Both the position numbers and the translations under genes were made by a program. From Neocallimastix lanati (nom. inval.) (Eukaryota; Neocallimastigomycota; Neocallimastigomycetes; Neocallimastigales; Neocallimastigaceae): 64,000 nucleotides of DNA. Positions 34,504-44,983 of the stretch are shown here, piece after piece (the stretch's first letter is position 1; each line of letters begins with the position of its first letter). The notes under the pieces are model-generated. The model had not been told where the DNA came from. It did not search any database and saw nothing but the letters and a program-made list of their open reading frames with translations. The DNA lies in contig JACVTC010000275.1 in the NCBI GenBank assembly GCA_016946835.1, forward strand, positions 1-64,000, written 5' to 3'.

Positions 34504-37500
34504 TTAATTTGATATATAGGATATATCAGATATGAATTCCCACATTTGCTTTTCATCATGTCTATTACAACTACTTAGCTTTAATTCATATTGAGAATAG
34601 GGATCATCATTATCATCAATACCGCTAAGGCATTTATTACCACTTTTTATAGATTTTGATGCTTTAATATATTTCAAAATAGCTTTTTCATCACATTCAC
34701 CTAAAGTCATCCTATTTTTAATAACTCTCATACATAAATTATGTTTAGCTGCAGATATAAAATAGGTATTACCATCAATCTTCTCAAAATACCATTTGTA
34801 TTTATTATGATCAACACAATCTTCATAAGTTATAGGTTCATTTTTAAAACCACTAGTATATAGACATTTATTGTAGTATTTATTATATAACCAAACAGCA
34901 TCTGACTTAGGATTAAATGAATTAGTTGAGCTATACTTCCATAGTATTTGATTATTACCATTATCCCAAACAATTCCATGATTAGATTTATCACAACATA
35001 ATCTACTATTATTAGATTTTTTATTGGACAAAATATTATCTATGTCTTCGTTATTTTTATCCCTAAATGTAAGACTATTATTTCCAATAATTATTTTATA
35101 TAAGTAGGCTGATTTATTTCCACCATAATTTTTTATTTCAGTTGATGTTTGTTTTTTATGATCTCTGTAAAGTAATTTACCATTAAGTATAGCCATTGAA
35201 TAATCACCACAATATAACATTTCTCCTTCTTTAAAAGACTCTCCAACTTTAATTTCACTAGCATTATATGGTCTATTACTGACGTTTCGATTAGACCATT
35301 TAATTTCTCCTTCTGATGATTTCAATACTAATTTTAAATTATTGATATTTTCATCATATAATTCTAAAACATAATTTTTTTCAACTCTGTAATATTCTTT
35401 ATGTATTATAAATTTATTATTATTAATACCAATACTACCATCTTTATTTACACTAAAAGAATAAATAACTTCGTCAGTATTAATATCTTTCGTAATATTA
35501 TAAATTAAATTATTATATTTATATAATGCACCATCAACCAAATGTAGCCAAGGATCATTATTATCTCTGTAAACAGGAGTAAACGAATAGACAGAATTAC
35601 AATCTTCATTATCAGAAAATAATTTATTACAATATAATGAACCATGATATTTCCAAATATTAGTTGTACTATTACTTAAAATTAAAGCATTAGGTAAACT
35701 ATCATATTCTAATTTCATATTTTTAATATGATCTACAACTATATTTTTATTAATGACAAAATTATTATTATTTATTTTAAGTTCATAAATTGAAATAAAA
35801 CCACCTTTCTTTGGTAATTGTAATCCATATTTATTTGACATATAAGCATAAGAATTATCATTTCTTATGGAATATAAACGATCATATAACGTAAAATTAT
35901 TAGCAACATCAATTTCACCATGTTTATTGATATGTTCCACATTGGCATCTAAACGATCCAAAAATTTTACCGGATTATATCCCCATTCTATTTTATGAGT
36001 AACCATATTCATAATAATTAATTTATGTTCCATATTCCTTAAATTTAATTTAAAAGTTAAATTATATCTTCCTTTAGGTAAAGAGACAATTTCTATTGGA
36101 TTATCGAGCTCTTCACAATGTAAATACAATCCTGTATTTTCTAATTTTAATTCTGTAATTTTATCACAAGATGCTAAAATAATTTTTTTATTATCACGAC
36201 TAGGATTGTTTTTATTGTTATTGTAATTGTTATTGCTATTGTTATTGTTAGGGTTATTGCCATAATCGTCATGATTATCATAATCCAAAATTAAATCTTT
36301 TTCTGTAAAGTACAAAGAAACTTTATTATCATAAGATGAAACAAGCTTTTCATCAGGTAATAAGTTATTATAATAAGGAGTATTAACTATCAGAGCATTT
36401 GTTTCAGGAGAAGGATAACTGTGTAATTCAGACACTCTTGGCAATCTGAGAACTTCATTACATGATGTAATAGCGTAAACAAGTGGTTCCACGTATCTCA
36501 TATGTAAATTAAAATTTCTTACAAATAAATTACTCCAAACCATGTTATTGTTATTATCAAGAATTTGCAATTCTCCTGAATCGTCTAATACTAATCGATA
36601 TTGAACTGAGCCTAAGTTTTGGATACATTCATTCTTAATATTATTATTTTTGGCCATGGTATAAATATCTTCTTTGTTAATATTAAAAATTTCATAACAA
36701 TAAGGATTTATTGTATGCCATAAAACATGATTATACCTATCTCTTAAAACCATATCACCAATAGCTGAAAAAGCAATATGGAATGGAGAAGAGAATGATT
36801 CCATTAATGCAGTTTGAGTTGACCATAAAGTTCTTTCATTTTGCTTCAATACAATATTACCAGAGGGTTGTAAATACATCTTGTATTTTCCATTTTTAGA
36901 TACTAATGCTTCGTTTTCTTTTAGTTTTGTATTACAATCCATCTTTATTTCAGATGTATATAAAGTTTTCACATTTTTACTTATACGATTATGTGGATCA
37001 TAATCGATTTTTTCTGTATCAAATATTAGTGGAATATTGTATTCTAACGGAAATGAGTAGCCGTGATATGTTGTAGTTTTAGAAGTAATTCTCCAAACTA
37101 TAACGTTTAAACTATCAACTAAAATTACTTCACAATCTGCACCATCATCTAAAGGATTGATCATTAATGTATAACCGGTATTGCCATAAAATCCAACATT
37201 AAAAGGTAAACTTTTAGGCAATGAATCCCAAACAACAACATATTGACTTGTGTCAACACTATATAAATCGCTAGATAATTTTTTATATTTCAAAAGATCA
37301 CGACCTTCAATTATTAAATGACCATTATTAGCAATTTTAAATCTTAATTCTAATTTTTTTATAAATTCATAGCTCTTTACTTTAAATAAAGTAGACGATG
37401 ACCATACTGCATGTTTTTCATCAAATTGGGATTGACAAAGAGCTAATTGACCATTCGGTAATAATCCAAAGAACCAGAGATAATCACCAGTTTCCGACGA

Positions 37501-39963
37501 TGGTGCTCCTGATGAAATACAACTACCAATTGTTAATTCTTCATTGGAAAGTAAAAAATTTTTATATCTATCATTAAAAAATAATCTATTAGACGTGTAG
37601 TTATCCAATAATTTAATACCTTTAACGTTATTATTATTAGAACAATCTGTTCTATTAATAATAAATTCGTTTTCGTAAAATTTAACCATAGATTCCGAAT
37701 TAACAAATTTTACCTTATCGTTTGAATATTCATCATTAACTTTACAAGCCCAAATAATAGCTTCTGATTTAATCTTGGGTGCTATAATATACGAGTAACA
37801 TTTATTATCTCCTGGATTATTAGTGATAGCTTGGTTGATTTGATAACTTTTTCCATTTGTAACGATTTTACCTATAGTATTTTCATATGAAATGTTTTTA
37901 GATTCTTCAAGAGAAACTTCCTTAGATTGTGTTTGACTATTCGATGATCCAAAAGTTTTGCTATTTGTATTTGTGATTGATTTAGAATGATCGATGGACC
38001 ATGATTCTTCTTTAGTATTAGAACTTGATAATAAATCAGAAATGGTATCTGTTTTAGAATCTTCTACTGTCGATGTTTCTGTATGACCAATACTATAAGC
38101 ATCGCTGTAACCATTGGTAGTTTGTTCTTGATTCAAAACACTAGTGGTTTTAGAAACATAATTTGAAACTTCATGTGAATTAATAATAGCTCCTCCTTCA
38201 CTGTGGCCTTCTACATCAGTAGTGCTACTCGTACGTGTACCTGCTAATGCTAACCTTAATTGAAAACTTTCTTGTCTTTGTGCAAGATAGTCTTGAACAT
38301 CAAGATCATAATTGGCTAAATTATACTGCATTTGTTCTGTTCTCAAATTCCAAAAATCGGTTTGATTTTCTTGTCTAATATTCCAATAATCAGTTTGATT
38401 GTATTGTCTAGTATTCCAAAAATCGGTTTGGTTTGATTGTATAATATTCCAATAATCGGTTTGATTGTATTGATTTTTTGCAATTTTTTCCTCTTGAGCC
38501 ATACTTTCTCTAGAAATTTTATTACTTTCATGTGCCTCATAAGCGGACCATAGAGAACCAACAGTTTGACCTACATTACAACCAGTATTAATCCAACCTT
38601 GTAATTTATTATCACTGCCACCACCGCTACCGCTACTACCGCTACTACTGAGAAGCAAAGCAGCAAGTCTCAATATTGCTGCGGGATTTCTTTTATTATA
38701 ATTTGAATTATTAAATTCATAAAATCGTTTATGTTTATTGATGTATTCTGGCTTTTTAACTGGATAAAAATCTTTATATTTATTATAATCATCCATACTT
38801 AAATGACTATATTCTTCCGTATTGGAATGTTCAGTATAATCACTCCAATTTTGTTCCTTTGATTCGGTATCAGTAACAGTTGTAGCATGTGTATTTTCTT
38901 CAGTAACTCCTTTTATATTAGATTTTGAAAATTCATCAGTATGTGTAGCACTTTGTTCATCAGAATTGGAATTAGAATCTGTGTGCTGTATAGCAATAGA
39001 TTTCTCTAATGAATTAGTAGTAGAATTAGAAGAGGTTTGTGTAATACTACCAGAATCTGTTAAAGAATTAGCAACTTCCATCGTACTTGAAATATCTTGA
39101 GTTTCTGTATCGGAAGAACCTTCAACTTGTCCATAAGTACGTACATGAGTAACTCCATTACTATTTGTAACACTATATTGTTTTTCGATTGATGCTGTTA
39201 TAATCGCACTACAAACAACATTACAACCTTTACAACTTCGGACTGCATTACATTTTGTAATGCCTGAAGGAAGATCATCAAAATCTTTTTTATCAACTTT
39301 AATAAACCCTCCTAACGCAAATCGTATATTCGCTGGTTCATTATTATTATCTATACCAATCGTTAAACTTTTGTGATAAGGATTAAACCCTGGACTTACA
39401 CTAGTTAATGGCATACATTTTTTTTCTGAATTTTTTAATTCTTCATAAATATTATCAATATATTTGGTCGTAATTGTTTCATAATCAGATTCTAATAATG
39501 GGTTTTCTCCTCGAAAAATATTATCATCATTCACTGGAGTTTCTTCTTCACTTCTTTTATGTAATTTCGAATTGGATATATCAAAATACATTCCTAAACT
39601 GTTAACAAGTGTATTATTATTACAAAATGATACTCCATACCATGTTGGTCCTAAAACTTTGGCATATTCTTCAATAGTCTCTGCATGTACTAGTTTTCCT
39701 TTATTATTTCTATAAATAGGATCATAGATCTTAATAACCCCTTCTGAATTATAAAGGCAGAATTCTTTGGATTCCTTTATTTCATTTTCTTTGGTATTAT
39801 TCTTTGTTAAACTTTGTAATACACTTTCCTCTTTTACTTCATTTTCCATGGTATTATTTTTCGGTAAATTCTGTGATCCATTTCCATTTTTTGTATTTAA
39901 ACCATTACAAAGAGATTGCTGAAAAATGGATACAAATAAAATAATACTTACTACAATATTCAT
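34504..39963 (-). CDS. Very large secreted lectin-like protein with bulb-type and ricin-type domains
   Basis: An intact 1,819-codon frame. It has a signal peptide (NIVVSIILFVSIFQQSLC), the family N-terminus (FCLYNSEGVIKI, EEYAKVLGPTWYGVSFC), a Lys-Arg site (LHKRSEEE), long Ser/Thr/Asn-rich stretches and a Gly/Ser patch (SSGSSGSGGG). Next come four ten-residue repeats of the type NQTDYWNIIQ, each with an N-glycosylation sequon. Several bulb-lectin-like segments follow (GQLALCQ, GNIVLKQNERTLWST, GDMVLRD, GELQILDNNNNMVWSN), and the C-terminus is a ricin-type module (WLYNKYYNKCLYTSGFKNEP...MWEF). The 9308-13793 gene is its shorter paralogue and 8565-9269 a fragment of the family. The likely role is glycan binding outside the cell, perhaps adhesion to plant or wall polysaccharide; this is inferred from domain type only. 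Confidence 0.82.
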   Translation of the reverse strand: MNIVVSIILFVSIFQQSLCNGLNTKNGNGSQNLPKNNTMENEVKEESVLQSLTKNNTKENEIKESKEFCLYNSEGVIKIYDPIYRNNKGKLVHAETIEEYAKVLGPTWYGVSFCNNNTLVNSLGMYFDISNSKLHKRSEEETPVNDDNIFRGENPLLESDYETITTKYIDNIYEELKNSEKKCMPLTSVSPGFNPYHKSLTIGIDNNNEPANIRFALGGFIKVDKKDFDDLPSGITKCNAVRSCKGCNVVCSAIITASIEKQYSVTNSNGVTHVRTYGQVEGSSDTETQDISSTMEVANSLTDSGSITQTSSNSTTNSLEKSIAIQHTDSNSNSDEQSATHTDEFSKSNIKGVTEENTHATTVTDTESKEQNWSDYTEHSNTEEYSHLSMDDYNKYKDFYPVKKPEYINKHKRFYEFNNSNYNKRNPAAILRLAALLLSSSGSSGSGGGSDNKLQGWINTGCNVGQTVGSLWSAYEAHESNKISRESMAQEEKIAKNQYNQTDYWNIIQSNQTDFWNTRQYNQTDYWNIRQENQTDFWNLRTEQMQYNLANYDLDVQDYLAQRQESFQLRLALAGTRTSSTTDVEGHSEGGAIINSHEVSNYVSKTTSVLNQEQTTNGYSDAYSIGHTETSTVEDSKTDTISDLLSSSNTKEESWSIDHSKSITNTNSKTFGSSNSQTQSKEVSLEESKNISYENTIGKIVTNGKSYQINQAITNNPGDNKCYSYIIAPKIKSEAIIWACKVNDEYSNDKVKFVNSESMVKFYENEFIINRTDCSNNNNVKGIKLLDNYTSNRLFFNDRYKNFLLSNEELTIGSCISSGAPSSETGDYLWFFGLLPNGQLALCQSQFDEKHAVWSSSTLFKVKSYEFIKKLELRFKIANNGHLIIEGRDLLKYKKLSSDLYSVDTSQYVVVWDSLPKSLPFNVGFYGNTGYTLMINPLDDGADCEVILVDSLNVIVWRITSKTTTYHGYSFPLEYNIPLIFDTEKIDYDPHNRISKNVKTLYTSEIKMDCNTKLKENEALVSKNGKYKMYLQPSGNIVLKQNERTLWSTQTALMESFSSPFHIAFSAIGDMVLRDRYNHVLWHTINPYCYEIFNINKEDIYTMAKNNNIKNECIQNLGSVQYRLVLDDSGELQILDNNNNMVWSNLFVRNFNLHMRYVEPLVYAITSCNEVLRLPRVSELHSYPSPETNALIVNTPYYNNLLPDEKLVSSYDNKVSLYFTEKDLILDYDNHDDYGNNPNNNNSNNNYNNNKNNPSRDNKKIILASCDKITELKLENTGLYLHCEELDNPIEIVSLPKGRYNLTFKLNLRNMEHKLIIMNMVTHKIEWGYNPVKFLDRLDANVEHINKHGEIDVANNFTLYDRLYSIRNDNSYAYMSNKYGLQLPKKGGFISIYELKINNNNFVINKNIVVDHIKNMKLEYDSLPNALILSNSTTNIWKYHGSLYCNKLFSDNEDCNSVYSFTPVYRDNNDPWLHLVDGALYKYNNLIYNITKDINTDEVIYSFSVNKDGSIGINNNKFIIHKEYYRVEKNYVLELYDENINNLKLVLKSSEGEIKWSNRNVSNRPYNASEIKVGESFKEGEMLYCGDYSMAILNGKLLYRDHKKQTSTEIKNYGGNKSAYLYKIIIGNNSLTFRDKNNEDIDNILSNKKSNNSRLCCDKSNHGIVWDNGNNQILWKYSSTNSFNPKSDAVWLYNKYYNKCLYTSGFKNEPITYEDCVDHNKYKWYFEKIDGNTYFISAAKHNLCMRVIKNRMTLGECDEKAILKYIKASKSIKSGNKCLSGIDDNDDPYSQYELKLSSCNRHDEKQMWEFISDISYISN

Positions 39964-40343
39964 ACTAAAAAAAATTTTATTTGACTTTATATATTAATAA
40001 TTAATAATAAAAATATTATTTTATATTTTAATTTTTAATAATACAATAAATATAAAAATCAGTTTATAATTATATACATATATTTTATATTTTAATTTTT
40101 AATAATACAATAAATATAAAAATCAGTTTATAATTATATACATATATTTTATATTTTAATTTTTAATAATACAATAAATATAAAAATCAGTTTATAATTA
40201 TATACATATATTTTTTTTTTTAAAAAAAATAATAAAAAAAATAAAGAAATTTTTATAATTTTTATATACATAGTTTTAAAAATTGAAATTCTCTTAAAAT
40301 TTAATTACTTATCTATATGAACCTTGATGTCTAAATTATAAAA
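39964..40343. repeat. Spacer with three 64 bp tandem repeats
   Basis: Three near-identical units of 64 bases, marked by ACAATAAATATAAAAATCAG at 40043, 40107 and 40171, fill about 40012-40213. They lie upstream of the lectin gene's start (39963) and downstream of the next gene's stop, so they may be part of a promoter region. No gene. Confidence 0.85.
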
Positions 40344-41948
40344 TTAATAATAACCTCTACAATAACTGTTAAATATTTTGTGTGGAGTATTTGTTAACAT
40401 TTTATAAATTAATTCTAAATCGGTTGGCTCCTCAAAAACATATATTTCAATATCTATACGGTTTGAAGGATCACATGTTATATATGAATTATCAATACAC
40501 ATAAATAATATTTCAATAATAAAAGCATTATATTTATTATGTATTAAAGATATTAAATATGTCAATCTCATTAATAAAATTTCAGTTCCAAAGTTAGTAG
40601 ATAAATTAATATTAAAAATATAATTTGGATCAAGTAATACATTATTTAAAAAATCATAATTATTTAAACATGTTTTGACAAAATTTAATGTATTCATTTT
40701 ATTAATATCAATTAAATAAGGATCATATACTGCACGTATATTATATTCATCATAATAATATTCTTTTATTATATTAAAATTGTAAATTTTGTCACATTGA
40801 TTATCAAAGGCTTTAATATAATATATAACATCGTTATCATTGCTTTCATTTTCTTCTTTTTTTATGCTGATTATATTTTTAATTCCTTCATTTATACTAT
40901 TTGAAAAATTGGTATTCTCAACTATTTTATTATCAGAAATATTGTTTTTTGATATTTCTTCTTCATTGTCAAATATATTTTTTTTTTCTACATTTTCAAC
41001 AGCACATGTATTATTTTTGATTTTATATAATTCATATTCAAATTCAAGACAATCATAAATATGGTATTTAAACGATAAATATTTATTAATATACTTTTCA
41101 TCTTTATTTGATTTACTTCTTATATAAGCTGTATAAACAGTATTTAAATTGTCATCACTAAAGCAAAAATTTAAAAAATCTTCATAATACTTATTATTAC
41201 ATTTTATAAATAAATTATTAGGTAAGAAAAAATTATTTGCATATTCTTTAAGAATATTTAAAGGAAAAAATAAAGGAACTCTATAATAAGGTCTAGTATG
41301 TAATTGTATTTTATTTTTGCAAAAAAAATTTGATAAAAATATTAGCAAATTTAGATCTCTACAATAATCCAATACTATATCTTTTAACATATCTAAAATA
41401 TCTTTGTTATTATTTTTTCTTTCTAATATATTATTTAATTTAGTAAGTAGCAAACATTTATTATCATAATATAAAAATTCAAATATATCAAATTCATATG
41501 AATAATATAAATCAGGATTATATTCATAAAATAAATTAAATACGTTAGTGGATATAAATTTGTATTTATATAAACACAAAAAAATTTCTTTGTAAATTGT
41601 TTTAAAAGTATTTATTACCTTTATGTTTTTTTCATTTAATATTTTATTTAAAATAAATTCATTAACTATTAATAAATTTATTACTTTTGTTTTATATGTA
41701 AAGGTATATTCCATATTAGATAAAATTATATTTTTTAATTCTGTATATTGTACGTCATTATTAATCATAAAATATTGTTCAGCTAATATACTTATTAAAA
41801 CAACATATTTATGATTTTTTATTTTATCGTATTTACATAAAGGTTCATATAAAAAAATTCCTTTTTTTGCTATCTCTAATAATATTTCTGGTTCGCATTT
41901 TCCTTCCAATTCATCATAAAACTTTTTTGTATTATCATTGACTTCCAT
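40344..41948 (-). CDS. Unidentified 534-residue protein, family with 20959-22428
   Basis: An uninterrupted frame of 534 codons without signal peptide. The N-terminal ~80 residues and the last ~100 are clearly related to the 489-residue protein at 20959-22428 (FYDELEGKCEPEILLEIAKKG, NKYNAFIIEILF, NTPHKIFNSYC); the middle is diverged and has a low-complexity acidic/Asn patch (about 305-365). It starts 137 bases from the ATG of the giant secreted gene at 42086 and is transcribed the opposite way, so the two share a short divergent promoter region. In the first half of the window the same two families are adjacent but both on the minus strand. No known domain was recognised and no function is proposed. 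Confidence 0.75.
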   Translation of the reverse strand: MEVNDNTKKFYDELEGKCEPEILLEIAKKGIFLYEPLCKYDKIKNHKYVVLISILAEQYFMINNDVQYTELKNIILSNMEYTFTYKTKVINLLIVNEFILNKILNEKNIKVINTFKTIYKEIFLCLYKYKFISTNVFNLFYEYNPDLYYSYEFDIFEFLYYDNKCLLLTKLNNILERKNNNKDILDMLKDIVLDYCRDLNLLIFLSNFFCKNKIQLHTRPYYRVPLFFPLNILKEYANNFFLPNNLFIKCNNKYYEDFLNFCFSDDNLNTVYTAYIRSKSNKDEKYINKYLSFKYHIYDCLEFEYELYKIKNNTCAVENVEKKNIFDNEEEISKNNISDNKIVENTNFSNSINEGIKNIISIKKEENESNDNDVIYYIKAFDNQCDKIYNFNIIKEYYYDEYNIRAVYDPYLIDINKMNTLNFVKTCLNNYDFLNNVLLDPNYIFNINLSTNFGTEILLMRLTYLISLIHNKYNAFIIEILFMCIDNSYITCDPSNRIDIEIYVFEEPTDLELIYKMLTNTPHKIFNSYCRGYY

Positions 41949-42085
41949 AATTATTATCTAGTTATAAAATAATTTACTTTAATTTTACAATTAGTATAAA
42001 TTTTATTTTTTTTTTTTCATTTTATAATATAAAATGATAAATGGATTTTATTAATATATTTTACAAATAAATTTTTTTAATTAAA

Positions 42086-44971
42086 ATGAATATTATTATA
42101 ATTTTAGTTTTATTTATTTTACATATTAACCAATCATATTGTAGTTTTGAAAATCATGCAAATGAAGAAGTTTCTTTACAAGCATATCTTGCTGGTAAGG
42201 AAACACCAGATAAAGATGGTCATTATGTTCTTGAAACCTACGATCATAGTACTATTCCAATAGAAATAAATGTTAACAGAAATTATGATAGTGATTCAGC
42301 TGAACACACTAATTTAAAAAATGAGGATATTCATAAAATAACTGAACGTACTGACCCTGAATATGGTAAAATTATCATTCCTAATAACAAAGTAACACCA
42401 TATAATAATTTATATTCTAATATAGGAGTTAATAATGAAAATAATAATAGAGAACCGTTGATAGTAAATTTTCAAAAAATAGCCCCTTCATTAAGAAATG
42501 CAAAAAATTCAAATGAGTTAGTAGGAAAAGTAGTTACTTTTGATACAATATATCGTAGTGCTTTAGAAACCATAAACAAGCATTTCAATTTAATTGACCC
42601 TACTTTTAAAATTGAAAATGAAAACGATTTAGACAAAATTATAAAAATAGGTGACGAGTTATTGCAAAGATATGATCCAGTAGCAATTTTAACAAAAGAA
42701 TTACTTGGTACTTCGTATGGATTACTTGATGGAAGTATAACTGAAATAATAATTCCTAATACTTATAAAACACAAAAAGATGAAAAATTATTTGCTAATG
42801 CGTTTAAACAATGTATAGGGTTAAAGGATAAAGATGAAAATGATAAAGATATTAAAAGTAGTATCGAAATAACAGAAATTCCTGGTCAACCTGATATGGT
42901 AAAAGCTACTGCAAAATTTTTTAATTCTTTTAGTAACCCCAAAAAGAATCGAATAAGCTTAAATATGCCAAAAAATAAAGCAATAATATATCAAAAAGTT
43001 CTAGAATTTATTAATAATAATAAAAATTATAAAAAATTTTATGAAGCTGTAAAAATCAAAGATTTTACTATTTCTATATTAAAACTAAAAACTAATGAAC
43101 CTATATCAACAAGTGGTAGTAAAATGGCAAAACAGGAAAAAATTAGATATATACCATTTATGTCAGATAATAATAAAAAAATGTTTTCTATTCCATTTGC
43201 AATTGAATATGATGGAACTACTACAAAAGAAGGATTTATTAATCCTTCTGGATTAAAAATAAATAAGGGAAAAACAGATGAAATAGTACAATTAAATTAT
43301 GATACTTTTAAAAATATCAATACTAAACAATATGGAAAAAAATTAATTAAAGTAAAAGATCCTAAAGTTATAAATAAAGAAAATTTATATGTTAGTGATG
43401 GAGGAATATCAGTTTTAGGATATACAGGTATTCAAATTGCTGAACGTAAAAATGCAAAAGTGGTCGTAGCTCCTAAATCCTTTATAATTGATAACAATCC
43501 GAATGCAATTAGGGCAAAAATGAAACCAACATATAGATTAGTTAATGATCATGGTGTAATAACTAAACAAGAATTAACAGAAAGTGAAAAAAATTCATCA
43601 CCTGATTTTGATGTTATTTATTCATCATATTATCAAAATAATGATGTAAGAAGTAGATTTAAAGATAATATGAATGATTATTACAATGACGTTCATAATG
43701 ATGAAGGATATACCTCTTCATATACTGATGAAAATAAATATATTGGTAATGAATATATAGCTCAAAATTACATTGATGAACTTGAAAGAGCAGATAAATT
43801 AAGTGCTAAAAAATTGTTTGTGGCAAAATATTTTAGTGGAATTTTAACTCTTATTAAATTTTTTCCTATTTCTATTAAAGAAGATATAACGGGTAAAATT
43901 GATGCAAAGGTTCAGGGAATAAGTGAAACCCAAGGTCATGTTTATGAAATAGTAAATGCTTTAAATATATTTAAAAAAACCCAAAATATAATAAATGAAA
44001 GAATATCTAAAGGAGATAAATCATTTAAAAATATTAATATTGCAGCAGTATGTAATGTTGGGCAAATTAGTAAAAGAGCAGCTGAATCATGTAAGTATAG
44101 CATACCTAATATAGATGTAACATTTGAAAATAAAGCAGCTACTTTAGATGCTGTAGAACTTTTCTATGATAAAAAAATTAATAATAATATTTTACTTCCT
44201 TATGAAAATGATATTTCAAATCCAAATTCATTAATTAAAAATGCTGAAACAATTAGTGATGTATGGAAAATGTTATCTACTTATTACATTAATAACCCTG
44301 ATAAATTCAGCGAAGAAGAAAGTGAATTCTTCTTATCTTATTTTAATGAAGCAATTAATAGTTATAAAAACGATATATCTACAACAAAATATTTTTTTAA
44401 AGTTGACGAAGAATCTATAAAATTGATGATTTCATATTTTGAAAATATTTATAATATCCACAAAGAAAAATATGGTTTAATTCTAGACGAAGATGGTAAT
44501 GAAATGATTTATAATAAAGAATATAATCGTAATTCTCAATCATATTATTACAGACATAAATTACTTCAAAATCTTAAACAATTATTATCTTTAATCAATG
44601 AACATAATGATAATATTATTAATGAAGAAAGTTTAGGTGTTAAAATTGATGGAGAAAAATTTTCATCTGAAATAAATCCAATGACAATTTTAGAATCTGA
44701 TAATTTAATGGATGGAATAGAAAAAATAAGTGATGAAATTAAAAATTTAAATATTGATTCATTAGATGAAGATAAGCAAATAGATTTTAATGAAAAAATA
44801 AAAGAAATAACTAATGATTTAGGAGAAATTAAAAAAATTAATGATTATGAATATGAAACAAATGGTGAACCAAGTCTTAATAGTGAAACAGTGCATATAT
44901 TATTTAATGCATGTGCCAGTAAACAAGGTATGGACGTTGATGAAAACATTATACCTTCCGAAAATTATTAA
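42086..44971 (+). CDS. Giant secreted protein paralogue, N-terminal part up to an in-frame stop
   Basis: A 961-codon frame starting with a signal peptide (NIIIILVLFILHINQSYC), then the family start ENHANEEVSLQAYLAG. It is the plus-strand paralogue of the gene at 14490-20799, sharing FQKIAPSLRNAKN, the NPDKFSEEESEFF helix region and NDYEYETNGEPSLNSE. It ends at a TAA (44969-44971) after IIPSENY. The next frame, 44984-46315, is in the same phase with only SVP and PEL codons between, so a single base change would restore a ~1,410-residue protein. The family has no recognised domain. It is Asn/Lys/Asp-rich with few cysteines. An exported or surface protein is likely from the signal peptide. Confidence 0.75.
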   Translation: MNIIIILVLFILHINQSYCSFENHANEEVSLQAYLAGKETPDKDGHYVLETYDHSTIPIEINVNRNYDSDSAEHTNLKNEDIHKITERTDPEYGKIIIPNNKVTPYNNLYSNIGVNNENNNREPLIVNFQKIAPSLRNAKNSNELVGKVVTFDTIYRSALETINKHFNLIDPTFKIENENDLDKIIKIGDELLQRYDPVAILTKELLGTSYGLLDGSITEIIIPNTYKTQKDEKLFANAFKQCIGLKDKDENDKDIKSSIEITEIPGQPDMVKATAKFFNSFSNPKKNRISLNMPKNKAIIYQKVLEFINNNKNYKKFYEAVKIKDFTISILKLKTNEPISTSGSKMAKQEKIRYIPFMSDNNKKMFSIPFAIEYDGTTTKEGFINPSGLKINKGKTDEIVQLNYDTFKNINTKQYGKKLIKVKDPKVINKENLYVSDGGISVLGYTGIQIAERKNAKVVVAPKSFIIDNNPNAIRAKMKPTYRLVNDHGVITKQELTESEKNSSPDFDVIYSSYYQNNDVRSRFKDNMNDYYNDVHNDEGYTSSYTDENKYIGNEYIAQNYIDELERADKLSAKKLFVAKYFSGILTLIKFFPISIKEDITGKIDAKVQGISETQGHVYEIVNALNIFKKTQNIINERISKGDKSFKNINIAAVCNVGQISKRAAESCKYSIPNIDVTFENKAATLDAVELFYDKKINNNILLPYENDISNPNSLIKNAETISDVWKMLSTYYINNPDKFSEEESEFFLSYFNEAINSYKNDISTTKYFFKVDEESIKLMISYFENIYNIHKEKYGLILDEDGNEMIYNKEYNRNSQSYYYRHKLLQNLKQLLSLINEHNDNIINEESLGVKIDGEKFSSEINPMTILESDNLMDGIEKISDEIKNLNIDSLDEDKQIDFNEKIKEITNDLGEIKKINDYEYETNGEPSLNSETVHILFNACASKQGMDVDENIIPSENY

Positions 44972-44983
44972 TCTGTTCCGGAA

